Below, piece after piece: positions 51,030 to 60,624 of a stretch of DNA of 64,000 bases (the stretch's first letter is position 1; every line of letters starts with the position of its first letter). This stretch comes from Amycolatopsis sp. NBC_00345 (lineage in GTDB: Bacteria; Actinomycetota; Actinomycetes; Mycobacteriales; Pseudonocardiaceae). The stretch is from contig NZ_CP107995.1 of assembly GCF_036116635.1 (NCBI RefSeq), forward strand, positions 2,356,001 to 2,420,000, in the 5' to 3' direction. A model generated the notes under the pieces. The model was given only the letters and a program-made list of their open reading frames with translations. It was not told where the DNA came from and did no database searches. The position numbers and the translations under genes were made by a program.

Positions 51030-53312
51030 TCAGCCGAAGAGGGCTTCGAGCAGTTCCGGGGAGAGCGGGACGTCCGCCAGCCGATAGCCGGCCGGCGGCT
51101 CGCGGTGCATGAGGTGGCGCACCAGGTAGTCCCAGCGGCGGCGGGTGACGTAGTTGTTGCGGCCGAGGAAGCTGTGCTCAGCGCCGGGGACGATCAGCAG
51201 GTCGAAGTCCTTGTTCGCCTCGATCAGCGCGTCGACCAGACGCAGGGTCAGGTGCGGCGTCACGTTGCCGTCCATGTCGCCGTGCACGAGCAGCAGCTTG
51301 CCGGCCAGGTTCCCGGCCAGCTCGGTGTTCGACAGCCGGGCTCCGGCGTCCGGGTCGAACGGCCCGTCGTAGGTCTCAGCCCATTTCGCGTGGTAGTAAC
51401 GGTTGTCGTGGTTTCCGGCCTCGGCCACGCCGACCTTGTAGAAATCGGGAAACGTGAGCAGGGCGCGGGCCGTGGTGAATCCACCGCCGGAGATCCCGAA
51501 GATGCCGACCTGGTCCAGGTCCAGCCACGGACGGGTCTCCGCGAGCTGGCTCAGCGCCGTGACGTGGTCTTCGAGCGCGCCCGCGCAGCCCAGGTTGCGA
51601 TAGGCGTGGTCGTGGAAACGCTTGTCCCGGCCGGGCGTTCCGCGGCCGTCGATGGCCAGCACCGCGAAGCCCAGCGCCGCCACCGCCTCGGCGTCGTAGC
51701 CGTAGGAGCCCGGGTCGAAGGAGGCCGCCACCCGGTGGATCTGCGGGCCCGGGTAGGGGTGGTCGATCACCGGGTAGCGCTGCGCGTCGTCGAAGCCGTA
51801 GGGCTTGTAGAGCACACCGTGGATCTCGGTGACGCCGTCGGCGGCCAGAGCCCGGACGCGTTCCGGCGGCGTCCAGCCGGCGGCCAGCAGCGGTGTGATG
51901 TCGGCCTGTTCCAGCTCGACCAGCACGGCTCCGCCCCGGTCGCGCACGGCGATCACCGGTGGGGTGTCGAACGCCGACGCGGAGTCGACGAACCAGCGGC
52001 CGTGTTCCGGCGCGGTGATCACGTGGTCCAGATCGTCGTCGGTGAGCTTGGTGGTCTCGCCGCCGTCGAGGCCGACCCGGACCAGCGACCGCCGGTACGG
52101 GTCGGCGTCGACCAGCCCTGAGACGACGACGTACGCGGCCCGTTCCTCCTCGTCGACGTGCACGATCTCCTGCACCGCGAACGACCCTTCGGTGAGCTGT
52201 TCGACCAGCGCCCCGTCTTGGTAGCGGTGCAGGTGCCCCCAGCCGTCGCGCTGCGAGTACCACAGCGTCTCGCGGCCGCCGGCGAGCACGTGCACGATCG
52301 GCTTCTGGGTGATCTCCTGCGCCGCCTCTACCCGTGTCTCGCCGTGCTCCTCGATCAGCGTGCGCACCGCGCCGGTCGCCGGGTCGAGCGCGTGCAGCCG
52401 CAACGTCCGGAGATCGCGCGGCTGATCCAGGTAGTAGACGGCCGTGCTGTCCTTGGCCCACCACGCCTTCTTGAACGAGACAGGTGACAGGTAGGGCAGC
52501 AGGAACGGGTCCGTCTTGGCGGGTGTCGCGGTCCGGGACCCGACGTCGAAGACGATCCACTCGCCGCGGGCCACCGGCTCGCCTGGAATCGGGTAGTGGT
52601 AACTACGCAGGCGTGGCCGCCCGCCGTCCGGCGGCACCGCTTCGACCAGGTGCATCAGGGGGACATCGCCCTGGTCGGTGCGGTGGGTGAGGATGCGTGC
52701 CGAATCGGGCGACCACAGCAGCGCCGGCGGCATGTCCGGAAGGCCGAGCTTGCCGAGCAGGTGCGTGGGGACTGCCTCGTCGGGCTGGGCCGCGTAGCTC
52801 CGTTCCGCGCTGCCGTCGGCGGTGAGCGCGAACTCCTCACCCGTCTCGGCCGAACGCACCCACAGGTCGTGGTCGCGGCGGAACGCCACCCACTTCTTGT
52901 CCGGCGAGGCGACCTCGAGCGGCGAGGGCTTGTCGTACCCCTCGTCCCGCACGCACTGGTAGTCGGCCAGCCAGCACGTCCAGCGCGCGCCGTACGCGTC
53001 GAACGCGACCGTCCCGTCCGTGAACTCGATCGCCCGGAACGGCAGCGCGTACGGCTCGACCGGCCGGCCGGCGGCGGACGCCAGCGCGGCGGCGAGCCGT
53101 TCGGGGTCGAACGCCGGCTCCCGCGTTCCGGCGGCGGGGCCGACCAGCACGAACTCGCCGCCCCGCTCGGTCTCGACCCGGTACCAGAACGTCTCGCCGT
53201 CGCCGATCCAGACGGGTTTCGCCTTGGCCCGCAAGGCGAGCCTGGGCCGGTTGTGCAGTAGCAGCCGCTCGGCTCGGTCGTAAGCACTGGCGGGTAGGGC
53301 GTCCGCGGACAT
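51030..53312 (-). CDS. S9 family prolyl oligopeptidase (DPP IV-like)
   Basis: A 760-aa protein: N-terminal beta-propeller (about 1-500; LEVASPDKKWVAFRRDHDLW, LLWSPDSARILTHRTDQGDV) and C-terminal alpha/beta hydrolase with Ser in FGISGGGFTT, Asp in HGDMDGNV and His in PGAEHSF. It removes dipeptides, often X-Pro, from peptide N-termini. AGGAGG precedes ATG 53312. The promoter region contains an inverted repeat next to the divergent TetR gene. Confidence 0.92.
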   Translation of the reverse strand: MSADALPASAYDRAERLLLHNRPRLALRAKAKPVWIGDGETFWYRVETERGGEFVLVGPAAGTREPAFDPERLAAALASAAGRPVEPYALPFRAIEFTDGTVAFDAYGARWTCWLADYQCVRDEGYDKPSPLEVASPDKKWVAFRRDHDLWVRSAETGEEFALTADGSAERSYAAQPDEAVPTHLLGKLGLPDMPPALLWSPDSARILTHRTDQGDVPLMHLVEAVPPDGGRPRLRSYHYPIPGEPVARGEWIVFDVGSRTATPAKTDPFLLPYLSPVSFKKAWWAKDSTAVYYLDQPRDLRTLRLHALDPATGAVRTLIEEHGETRVEAAQEITQKPIVHVLAGGRETLWYSQRDGWGHLHRYQDGALVEQLTEGSFAVQEIVHVDEEERAAYVVVSGLVDADPYRRSLVRVGLDGGETTKLTDDDLDHVITAPEHGRWFVDSASAFDTPPVIAVRDRGGAVLVELEQADITPLLAAGWTPPERVRALAADGVTEIHGVLYKPYGFDDAQRYPVIDHPYPGPQIHRVAASFDPGSYGYDAEAVAALGFAVLAIDGRGTPGRDKRFHDHAYRNLGCAGALEDHVTALSQLAETRPWLDLDQVGIFGISGGGFTTARALLTFPDFYKVGVAEAGNHDNRYYHAKWAETYDGPFDPDAGARLSNTELAGNLAGKLLLVHGDMDGNVTPHLTLRLVDALIEANKDFDLLIVPGAEHSFLGRNNYVTRRRWDYLVRHLMHREPPAGYRLADVPLSPELLEALFG

Positions 53313-53343
53313 CCGGCCTCCTGGAATCGGTCTCGACCTAGGA

Positions 53344-53360
53344 ACCGTATGATGTACGGT
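53344..53360. promoter_or_regulatory. Candidate TetR operator between peptidase and regulator genes
   Basis: ACCGTA-TGATG-TACGGT is a perfect 6-bp inverted repeat with a 5-bp spacer, 32 bp before the peptidase start and 41 bp before the TetR start. It could repress both genes. Confidence 0.55.
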
Positions 53361-53400
53361 ACGGCTTCAGTTATGTAGTTCCGAACGAATCGGGAACAGA

Positions 53401-54075
53401 ATGTCGTCGCCCAGGCCCAAGACAGCGCGCGCTCGCGCACCTCGCGGCACGCTCAGCCCCGAGGTCATCGTCCACGCGGCGATCGAGCTGATCGACCGCG
53501 ACGGACTGGACGCGGTGACCACGCGCCGGCTCGCCGACCAGCTGGGCGTTCGCCCGATGTCGCTCTACACGCACTTCCGCGACAAGGACGCGATCCTGCT
53601 CGCGGTCACCGCGGAGCTGCTGAGCCGGTTCGAGTGGCCCGACCCCGGCATCGACGACGTCGAATGGCTCCGGCAGGTGATGCACGCCTACTTCCGGCTG
53701 TTCGCCACGTACCCGGCCATCCTGCAGATCAACGTTCCCTCCAGCGAAGTCGCCGAAGTCGAGGCGCGCATGTCCGAGCAGATCTACGCCCGGCTGGCCC
53801 GATTGAAGGTCGATCACCGGACTGCGATCGGGCTGCTGGCCACGCTGATCCGGTTCGTACTCGGCTGCGCCACGCTCTACCCGGCCCGCCGGGCATGGGA
53901 CGAAGACCCGGAGCACTGGGAGCGGGTCCGGCAACAGTGGACCCGCCTGCCGGCCGAGATGTACCCGGCGATGCACGCCGCCACCACCGACTTCCCGACC
54001 TTCACCCAGTGGGACGTCTTCGAGTTCGGTCTCGATGCCATCCTCGCCCCGTTCGGTGGCGCTCGACCGGTGTGA
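53401..54075 (+). CDS. TetR-family regulator with TetR_C-type domain
   Basis: A 224-aa protein: HTH AIELIDRDGLDAVTTRRLAD, then GVRPMSLYTHFRDKDAIL, which is the TetR/TetR_C pattern, followed by a larger ligand domain ending in FEFGLDAILAPF. It is divergent from the S9 peptidase-hydrolase operon across 88 bp with an inverted repeat, so it probably represses that operon. Confidence 0.9.
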   Translation: MSSPRPKTARARAPRGTLSPEVIVHAAIELIDRDGLDAVTTRRLADQLGVRPMSLYTHFRDKDAILLAVTAELLSRFEWPDPGIDDVEWLRQVMHAYFRLFATYPAILQINVPSSEVAEVEARMSEQIYARLARLKVDHRTAIGLLATLIRFVLGCATLYPARRAWDEDPEHWERVRQQWTRLPAEMYPAMHAATTDFPTFTQWDVFEFGLDAILAPFGGARPV

Positions 54076-54351
54076 TGGCCGAAGGCGTCCATCTGTCATT
54101 GCCGCGAAGCGGTACAGCCAGGCTGCCCAACGAGACCTTGCGACGCTGGAAGTTTCTCTGCGCCAGGCAAGCCGACACGCCGATGGTGAGGACCGGGCAC
54201 ATCCGAGAGGCGTTGCTCGCGACTTCGGCGAGCATCAGAGTCCACAGCTGGTCAGCGGTCGGCACTGTACCGAGAACGCCTCCGCGGCCACCGGTCACCA
54301 TCCGATAGCCCGGTCCGACAGCGTCGCAACTTTGCCGGTCGCGGCGAAACG

Positions 54352-54954
54352 TCACTCAGTACCGTCGAGGCCGAGCGTGACCCGGAAGGTGTTCGTCCAC
54401 CATGTCAGCTGCGGGCCGGGGCGGTCCGCCGTTGCCTCGGAGATCCCGGCGCTGCGGCGGAAAGCGGCGCCGTACACGGAATCGAGGGCCAGCGCCTGGT
54501 GCAGTGCGGCCACGGCCAGCCGGGTATCGGCCAACCGCCGGGGCCGCGATCGCATGGTGTGCAGGACCTGGACCACCGGCTCCAGCATGCCGGTCCCGGA
54601 ATCTCGCCAGCCGGCCGCGTGCAGCGACACGGCCAGCGCCGCGTAGCCCTGACCGTAGACACCGGCGATGGCCCGGATCAGCGCGCCGACGTCAGCCCGG
54701 TCGTCGACCCAAGCGCTGACGACCGCGTCGACCGCGTCACGGATCCTGCGGCCGCCGTGACGCAGGAGGGCCACCAGAAGCTGCTGCCGGCTGCGGAAAT
54801 GGTGGGCGACGCCCGCGTCGGTCATCCCGACCCGCTCGGCCACCGCCCTGACTCCCACCGCGGCCGGGCCGCCGTCGATCAGCAGCTCTTCGGCGGCCTG
54901 GAGGATCAGCTGCCGCGCGTGCTCAGCCGGTCTGCGGATGCGAGGGGGTGCCAT
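54352..54954 (-). CDS. TetR-family regulator
   Basis: A 200-aa protein: LILQAAEELLIDGGPAAVGV, RAVAERVGMTDAGVAHHF and RSRQQLLVALLRHGG form the DNA-binding domain. The rest is a helical ligand domain. It is divergent from an alpha/beta-hydrolase fusion gene and the 80-bp spacer holds a perfect 11-bp inverted repeat, its likely operator. Confidence 0.9.
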   Translation of the reverse strand: MAPPRIRRPAEHARQLILQAAEELLIDGGPAAVGVRAVAERVGMTDAGVAHHFRSRQQLLVALLRHGGRRIRDAVDAVVSAWVDDRADVGALIRAIAGVYGQGYAALAVSLHAAGWRDSGTGMLEPVVQVLHTMRSRPRRLADTRLAVAALHQALALDSVYGAAFRRSAGISEATADRPGPQLTWWTNTFRVTLGLDGTE

Positions 54955-54991
54955 GAGTCCGGAACTCTACCTCGACACGGCAAGGCAGGTT

Positions 54992-55017
54992 CGTTACCTT
55001 GACCTATCAAGGTAACG
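54992..55017. promoter_or_regulatory. Perfect 11-bp inverted repeat, probable TetR operator
   Basis: CGTTACCTTGA (54992-55002), spacer CCTA, and its exact reverse complement (55007-55017). It ends 17 bp before the hydrolase ATG and lies 37 bp before the regulator start, so one dimer bound here could block both promoters. Confidence 0.8.
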
Positions 55018-55034
55018 CGGAAGCGAGGTGCCCG

Positions 55035-56261
55035 ATGACGGCGATCACCCTGCACCGTCCGGATGTGGAGCTGGCCGGCACCCGGGCCGGCGACGGGCCC
55101 GGCGTGCTGCTGCTGCACGCCGGCGGTGAGCGGCGAGAGGTGTGGCGGCCGATCGCGGAAACCTTGGCCCGCAACGGCTATCGCTGCACGGCCTACGACC
55201 TGCGCGGCCACGGCGACAGCGGCGCGGACGGCGCCGACGAGCTGGCCGCGCACGCCGGCGATGTCGCCGCGATGATCGCCGCCGAGCCGATCCCGCCGAC
55301 CGTGGTCGGCGCGTCCCTCGGCGGCCTGGCCACCTTGCTCGCCCTGGGGAACCCGGACCTGGCTCGCCGGGTGTCCGGAGTGGTGCTGGTCGACGTGGTA
55401 GCCGAGCTGGCCCCAGTCCGGGTACGCGCGTTCCTCGACGGGGTCCGCGACGGCTACGGCGACCACCCCCTCGTGCGGGACGCGCTGAACCAGGGCCCGC
55501 GCCTCGTGGCAGGCGCCGAGCGGCTGGCCGGGCTGCCGACGTTGCTCGTGCTCGCCGAACGGTCCGTCCTCACGGAACAGGACCGGCGGCGGTTCACCGA
55601 CCGGGTGCCGCACGCCGGCGTCGCGTCGGTGCCCGGAACGAGCCATCTGGTGGCCCGCGACGCGCCGGAGCAGCTGACGCGATTGCTGCTGGACCACCTG
55701 AGTTCGCCCCCGGTACGCCGTCGCCGGATCGACTGGCTGCTGGAGGCCGGCGAAGTGAGCGACATCCCGCATCCCGGAGGCACTCTCCGCGCCCACCTCG
55801 ACCGCACCGCCGACACGCTGGAAGCGTGGGGTGCTCCCGCGTGGCTGGTGGACGCCGGACGGCTCCACGCCGCCCACGGCACCGACGGGTTCCCGGCCGG
55901 CATACCGGGTCTCACCTCCGCGGCGATCCTGGCCGCCGCGGGAGCCGAGGCCGAACAGCTCGTCGCCCTCTACGGCCGATGCGATCGCGCCCGCAGTTAT
56001 CCGACGTTGCACACCGACAGCCCGAAGATCGTCGACCGGCACACCTCCGAAGGCCGGCACGTCCCGCCGGACCAGGTCAGGGCGTTCGCCGAATTGACCG
56101 CGGCGAACGAACTCGACGTCGTCCGGCACAGCCGATCGATCGCGACCGGCCACGGCCCGGCGTTGTCGCGGCTGTTCGCCCGATGGGAACCGCTGCTGTC
56201 CAGGGGTGCTCGTGAGGAGTGGTCCGCCATGGCGAGAGAGCTGTCGTCGAGCTGGGCCTGA
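55035..56261 (+). CDS. Alpha/beta hydrolase fused to a DUF6817-like domain
   Basis: A 408-aa protein. Residues about 1-225 are an alpha/beta hydrolase with nucleophile motif VVGASLGGLA, DLRGHGDS and late His in PGTSHLVARD. Residues about 240-408 (TLRAHLDRTADTLEAWGAPA, then DAGRLHAAHGTDGFPAG) resemble DUF6817, a helical HD-like domain. The two-domain join may couple ester or epoxide hydrolysis to a second step. It is likely controlled by the divergent TetR protein. Confidence 0.82.
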   Translation: MTAITLHRPDVELAGTRAGDGPGVLLLHAGGERREVWRPIAETLARNGYRCTAYDLRGHGDSGADGADELAAHAGDVAAMIAAEPIPPTVVGASLGGLATLLALGNPDLARRVSGVVLVDVVAELAPVRVRAFLDGVRDGYGDHPLVRDALNQGPRLVAGAERLAGLPTLLVLAERSVLTEQDRRRFTDRVPHAGVASVPGTSHLVARDAPEQLTRLLLDHLSSPPVRRRRIDWLLEAGEVSDIPHPGGTLRAHLDRTADTLEAWGAPAWLVDAGRLHAAHGTDGFPAGIPGLTSAAILAAAGAEAEQLVALYGRCDRARSYPTLHTDSPKIVDRHTSEGRHVPPDQVRAFAELTAANELDVVRHSRSIATGHGPALSRLFARWEPLLSRGAREEWSAMARELSSSWA

Positions 56262-56348
56262 TCGGGCGAGAGGCCAAGCTCGTGCGGTGCCGCCGCGCGG
56301 ACCTGGGTATGTTCGCGGACAACTACGCGAAACGAGGAGATCGGGCGG

Positions 56349-58121
56349 ATGAGCGAATCGAGCGGTCGAGACCTCTGGCGGCCCGGGCAGGACTGTCAGG
56401 CCGTAGCCACGGCGCTGGCGTTGGGCCAGGACGTGGATCGGATCCACGGAGCGCCGTGGGGTGTCGTCGGAACCCTGGGTGACAGCATTTGTTATGTCGG
56501 GGTGAACGACAAGGTCGACGCCATCCACGCCGCCATGGGGCGCCGGATCGCGGAGCGGGACCTGCCGGTCCGGTTGCTGGCGCCGAACTACTCGGGCGGG
56601 ATCTCGGACGGGCAGCGCAACGGCACACCGCAGATGCGCTATTCCCTGATCGGCCGGGAGACGACCAACGACGGGCTGTCACTGCACTTCGAGGGCAGCG
56701 ACATCCGTGGTGTGGTCGCTGTCGTCGCCTGTGACAAGCCGCCCGTCGGTACCACTGCGGCGATCATGGAACGCAACGTTCCCGCCGTGGTGCTCTCGGA
56801 CGGCTCCATCCGCCCGGGCACGGATCCGCTGACCGGCGAGACGATCGACCTCGTCAGCTGCTTCCAGGTCGCGGGAGACCCGGATACGGCGAAGCGCGAG
56901 CGCTGGGCCCGCAACGCCTGCCCCGGGCACGGCAGCTGCGGTGGGATGTTCACCTACAACACCATGCAGACCTTCATCGCGCTGCTGGGGCTCGAACCGC
57001 TGCACATGGTGTCGCCCGCGTCCGAGGACCCGCGCCGGACCGAGGTGTTCCCCGAGCAGCTCGTGGACTGCCTGGAGATCATGACCCAGCGGGCCATCAC
57101 TCCCCGCGACCTCGCCACGCCCGCCGCGTTCCGCAATGCCACGGTCGTGGCCATCGCGATGGGCGGATCGACGAACGTGCTGCTGCACGCACCCGAGATC
57201 GCCCGAGCCGCCGGGATCGACTTCTGGGCCGAGGTCATGTCCCAGCACGACTTCAACCAGCTCTCCCGGACCGTGCCGGTGCTGATCAACGCCCGCCCGT
57301 TCGGGAAGTACAGCATGGTGGACATCGATGCGGTCGGCGGTCTCCCGGTGATCGTCAAGGAACTCCTCGACCACGGCGTTCTCGACGGCTCGACCCTGAC
57401 GTGCACCGGCGAGACCCTGGCCGAGCAGGTCACTCGCCTCGACCCGCCGGCACCGGATGGCGAGGTCGTCCTCAGCGTGGCCGCGCCGTTCAAACCGACC
57501 GGTGGCCTCCGCCTGCTCTCCGGCAATCTCGCCCCGAACGGCGGTGCGGTGATCAAGCTGGCCGGTGTCGAGACGGGCATCGTGGGCAACCGGTTCGTCG
57601 GGCGTGCACGGGTATTCGACAGCGAGCGGGACCTGCTGAGGGCCCTCATCGACACGCCGGACGTATTCGCGGATCAGGACATGGTCGTCATTCGCTACGA
57701 GGGGCCGCGCGGCGCGCCCGGAATGCCTGAGATGCTGGATCCGACGTCGCGCATCACTGCTCTGTGCAGGCAGAAGGGGATCTCTGTCGCGCTGATGACG
57801 GACGCGCGTTTCTCCGGCGGATCGGTCGGCCTGGTCATCGGGCACGTCGGGCCGGAGGCCGCTCTCGGCGGGCCGATCGCGTTGATCGAGGACGGGGACA
57901 CGATCACCGTCGACCTCGACCACGACACACTCGACTGCGCCGAATTGGCCGACTCGGCGACGTTCGAGGCGAGGCTCCGGCGTTGGCAGGACGAGGCCGC
58001 CTCCCACGGCGGCGAGCATCCGCTTGTCCGGCCGGTCACGACGCGGTTGCTGCGTCGCATGCGTGCCGCTGCCGCCACGGCTCTAGAGGGTGCCGGGATG
58101 GCCACGCCTTCCGGTAGCTAG
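56349..58121 (+). CDS. IlvD/Edd-family dehydratase (dihydroxy-acid dehydratase-like)
   Basis: A 590-aa Fe-S dehydratase. Iron-sulfur Cys candidates occur in LGDSICYVG, VVACDKPPVG and NACPGHGSCGGMFTYNTMQT; the late SGGSVGLVIGHVGPEA block is typical. Length and sequence fit the IlvD/Edd group; assignment between branched-chain 2,3-dihydroxyacids and sugar acids is uncertain because the N-terminus differs from housekeeping IlvD. ATG 56349 has GAGGAGA upstream. Confidence 0.88.
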   Translation: MSESSGRDLWRPGQDCQAVATALALGQDVDRIHGAPWGVVGTLGDSICYVGVNDKVDAIHAAMGRRIAERDLPVRLLAPNYSGGISDGQRNGTPQMRYSLIGRETTNDGLSLHFEGSDIRGVVAVVACDKPPVGTTAAIMERNVPAVVLSDGSIRPGTDPLTGETIDLVSCFQVAGDPDTAKRERWARNACPGHGSCGGMFTYNTMQTFIALLGLEPLHMVSPASEDPRRTEVFPEQLVDCLEIMTQRAITPRDLATPAAFRNATVVAIAMGGSTNVLLHAPEIARAAGIDFWAEVMSQHDFNQLSRTVPVLINARPFGKYSMVDIDAVGGLPVIVKELLDHGVLDGSTLTCTGETLAEQVTRLDPPAPDGEVVLSVAAPFKPTGGLRLLSGNLAPNGGAVIKLAGVETGIVGNRFVGRARVFDSERDLLRALIDTPDVFADQDMVVIRYEGPRGAPGMPEMLDPTSRITALCRQKGISVALMTDARFSGGSVGLVIGHVGPEAALGGPIALIEDGDTITVDLDHDTLDCAELADSATFEARLRRWQDEAASHGGEHPLVRPVTTRLLRRMRAAAATALEGAGMATPSGS

Positions 58122-58124
58122 GGA

Positions 58125-58345
58125 ACTTCCTGCGCGTTTCCTGGGCATATCACCAGACGGTTGCTGAATCCATCGACGCGTTGCACGAGATACTCTCCGG
58201 AGGGTTGTGAGGCCGTTGTCGGAGAGATGGCCGAGTTCGCGTTGCATGACCTCGTCGATCATCCGGTCCGCCTCTCCGGCTAGGCGGTCTCCGTCGCTCG
58301 TGAGCCGGTGCCGGATGGCTCGGCCGCCCGCGGAGTGAGGCCGCG
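58125..58345 (-). pseudogene. MarR-family regulator remnant
   Basis: The reverse frame reads GRAIRHRLTSDGDRLAGEAD, then RMIDEVMQRELGHLSDNGLT, which is the wing and dimerisation end of a MarR regulator. The recognition helix and start are missing, and the frame continues without its usual stop toward the dehydratase gene. Confidence 0.5.
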
Positions 58346-58820
58346 TTCCGTCGGTGCCGGGCTACGTGGTGATCAGCGGGGTATTCACGGCCGGCGTCCT
58401 CTTGGGCTTGACCGCGGTGGCGTTTCCTGGCGTCCCATTGCAGGTTGGGGGATGGGCGCCGTGCACGGGAGCTGTGCTTCTCGCCGTGGGATCCTGGTTC
58501 TCGCTCGCCGAGCCACGGGCGCGCGGGTCTCGGACGAACGCACCTCACCATGGGGGCGATGGGCCTCCGGCCGAGCGCGCTCCGCGTTTCCTGCAGGCAG
58601 TGGAGTTGCGGGCGAGCTTTGAACAGGGGGAGGAGCGCGGAGAGGCATGAGACGAGGGCCGGCCGGATGTCGATCGCGCCCCGGAGCCCGGCACGGTGGA
58701 TGTCGGTCTCCGCGCTCAGTGCCGGGACCTCGCCGAGCTTGGCCGGCTTGTGCTCCGCGATCGGTCGGTGCGGCGGATCGCGCAAACCCGGCTCGATGCT
58801 CACCGACCCGTGACGGCACG
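58346..58820. other. 475-bp region without a supported gene
   Basis: A forward frame reading GYVVISGVFTAGVLLGLTAV (about 58354-58650) looks like a fragment of a membrane protein but has no ribosome site and turns into charged low-complexity sequence. Nothing else is convincing. Confidence 0.35.
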
Positions 58821-60334
58821 GTGACGCCCGTGCCGGAACCTGGCGGCATGGCCGAATTCGCCGTGTCCCAAGGCAAGGCCGCGCCGCCGGAGGTGCACGA
58901 CGTGCTGCGGTCGCCGGGCGAACCGCTGGCCGAAGACGTGCGGGCGGGCATGCACGCCCGGTTCGGCACCGACTTCAGCCAGGTCCGGGTGCACACCGAC
59001 GCGGCGGCGGCCGCGTCCGCGGTGGAACTCGGCGCGCAGGCCTACACCGTCGGCCGGCACATCGCCTTCGCGCCCGGCACGGTGGCCGGCCGGCAACTGC
59101 TCACCCACGTCGTGCAGCAGGGCCGCGGGGATCCGATCGGAGCGCTCGCGGTCAGCGAGCCGGGCGAGGCCGCCGAACACCACGCCGCACGGATCGCCGG
59201 CGGCGCCCCCGCCACCGGGATCGCGGCCGCCCCGAACATGGTGCACCGCGCCATGTTCGGCAAGCCGGTCCAGCACAGCAGGCTGACCGGCGACGCGGCG
59301 GTCATCCCGCTGCGCACCTTCCTCGGCTACGTGCAGGAGGTGGAGCGGGCGAATCCCGGCGACGACGCGCGGGCCACGCTGTCGCGGCTGCGGGTGCAGT
59401 ACTACGGCGGCGGGGGATTCGCGGACTGGATGAAGTTCGGCCAGCTGATCCCGGACGCGCCCGGCTACGACGAGACGCCGCCGTCGTCCCCGATCGGCGA
59501 GCCGGTGATCGCCCCGAAGGGCCTCGGTGACATCTCGCGGGACGCCCGCGAACACCTGCTCGCCCGTGCCGACGAGAACGCCGACGTGCGGGGCGCCGGC
59601 GACAACCCGTCGCCGTATTCGTCGCTGCCGAACGGACAGCGGGTCGACATCGGCCACCTGCTGCTGGAACTCGACGCCCTGCTGCACCCGCGCACCGCGG
59701 CGCCCTACACCACCTTCGGCGTGCCGGACAAGGACGTCAGCGGGTGGGTGGCGGACGTGGGCATCGCCTCGGTGTGGATGACCCTGGCCGAGGCCGGCCA
59801 CCCGCACCCGGATGACCCGGTGGTGCTGCGGCATCAGGGCAAAGCCGGTCCGCCGGCGGAGTACTTCCAGTCCTCCGCGCCGGATGAGGACCTGCTCGGC
59901 GATATCGACGCGGTCCGGCTGCGCGGGCAGTGGGCGGAACAACGGCCCAGCACGCTGTCCTCGGCGATCCGGACCTTCTACTACTCCACCCCTCGCCCGC
60001 AGACTCGCCCGCCGACTCGCCAGGCGTCGAGGCCCGGTTCACCGCGTTCTGCGCGGCGGAGGGCATCACCTACCAGCGCTCCGGCAGCGCGATCACCTGG
60101 GACAGCTCGGTACGGCCGCAACTCGTGCAGCGGGTCGACCGGTTCAACGACCTGTACGGGGCGAGCGGCCGGGCCGGATCCGCGCTGTCCGTGACCAGCC
60201 CGGCCCAGATCCGCCAGTGGCCGCGCACCGACGCGATGGCCGGGCTGTTCCTGACCTGGCTGCAACCCCGGCTGGAGGGCGAACTCGCCAGGAAACCGAC
60301 GACTGCGGGTCGCTCGGCCGGCCGTGACCGGTAG
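58821..60334 (+). pseudogene. eCIS-core (DUF4157) protein gene with a frameshift
   Basis: The first part has the DUF4157 signature: GEPLAEDVRAGMHARFGTDF, SQVRVHTDAAAAASAVELGA, and GTVAGRQLLTHVVQQ. Family members have HELTHVVQQ; here the residues AHEL are missing from LLAHELTHVVQQ, so the HExxH zinc motif is lost. The first frame stays sensible to about 59,990; the continuation (GVEARFTAFCAAEGITYQRS and onward, ending RSAGRDR) lies in another frame to the stop at 60332-60334. A single-base frameshift or sequencing error would join them into about 500 aa. GTG 58821 or ATG 58848 is the start. Confidence 0.6.
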
Positions 60335-60624
60335 CGCGCGACGACCAGACGTCCAGCCCGGCGTAGCGCCCAGCGGACCAAGCGCGGACAGATTTCCCGG
60401 CGGGTGCCCGGATCGTGAGCGGCATGCCGCCCCTCCGGTCGAGCCCGACCCGAATGTCGTATTCGTCGTTGCCCGCTGTTTCGCCGCGTCGGCGGCCTCA
60501 GCGGGCCGTCTCAACGCGGTCTTCACCATCCAGGGCGGTTCAACCGGCCGGACTCGACGAGATGGGTGTGGCGGAGACGGCGAAGTCATGTGCAATGCGG
60601 CTTACCGCTTGCGCTGGACAGCGG

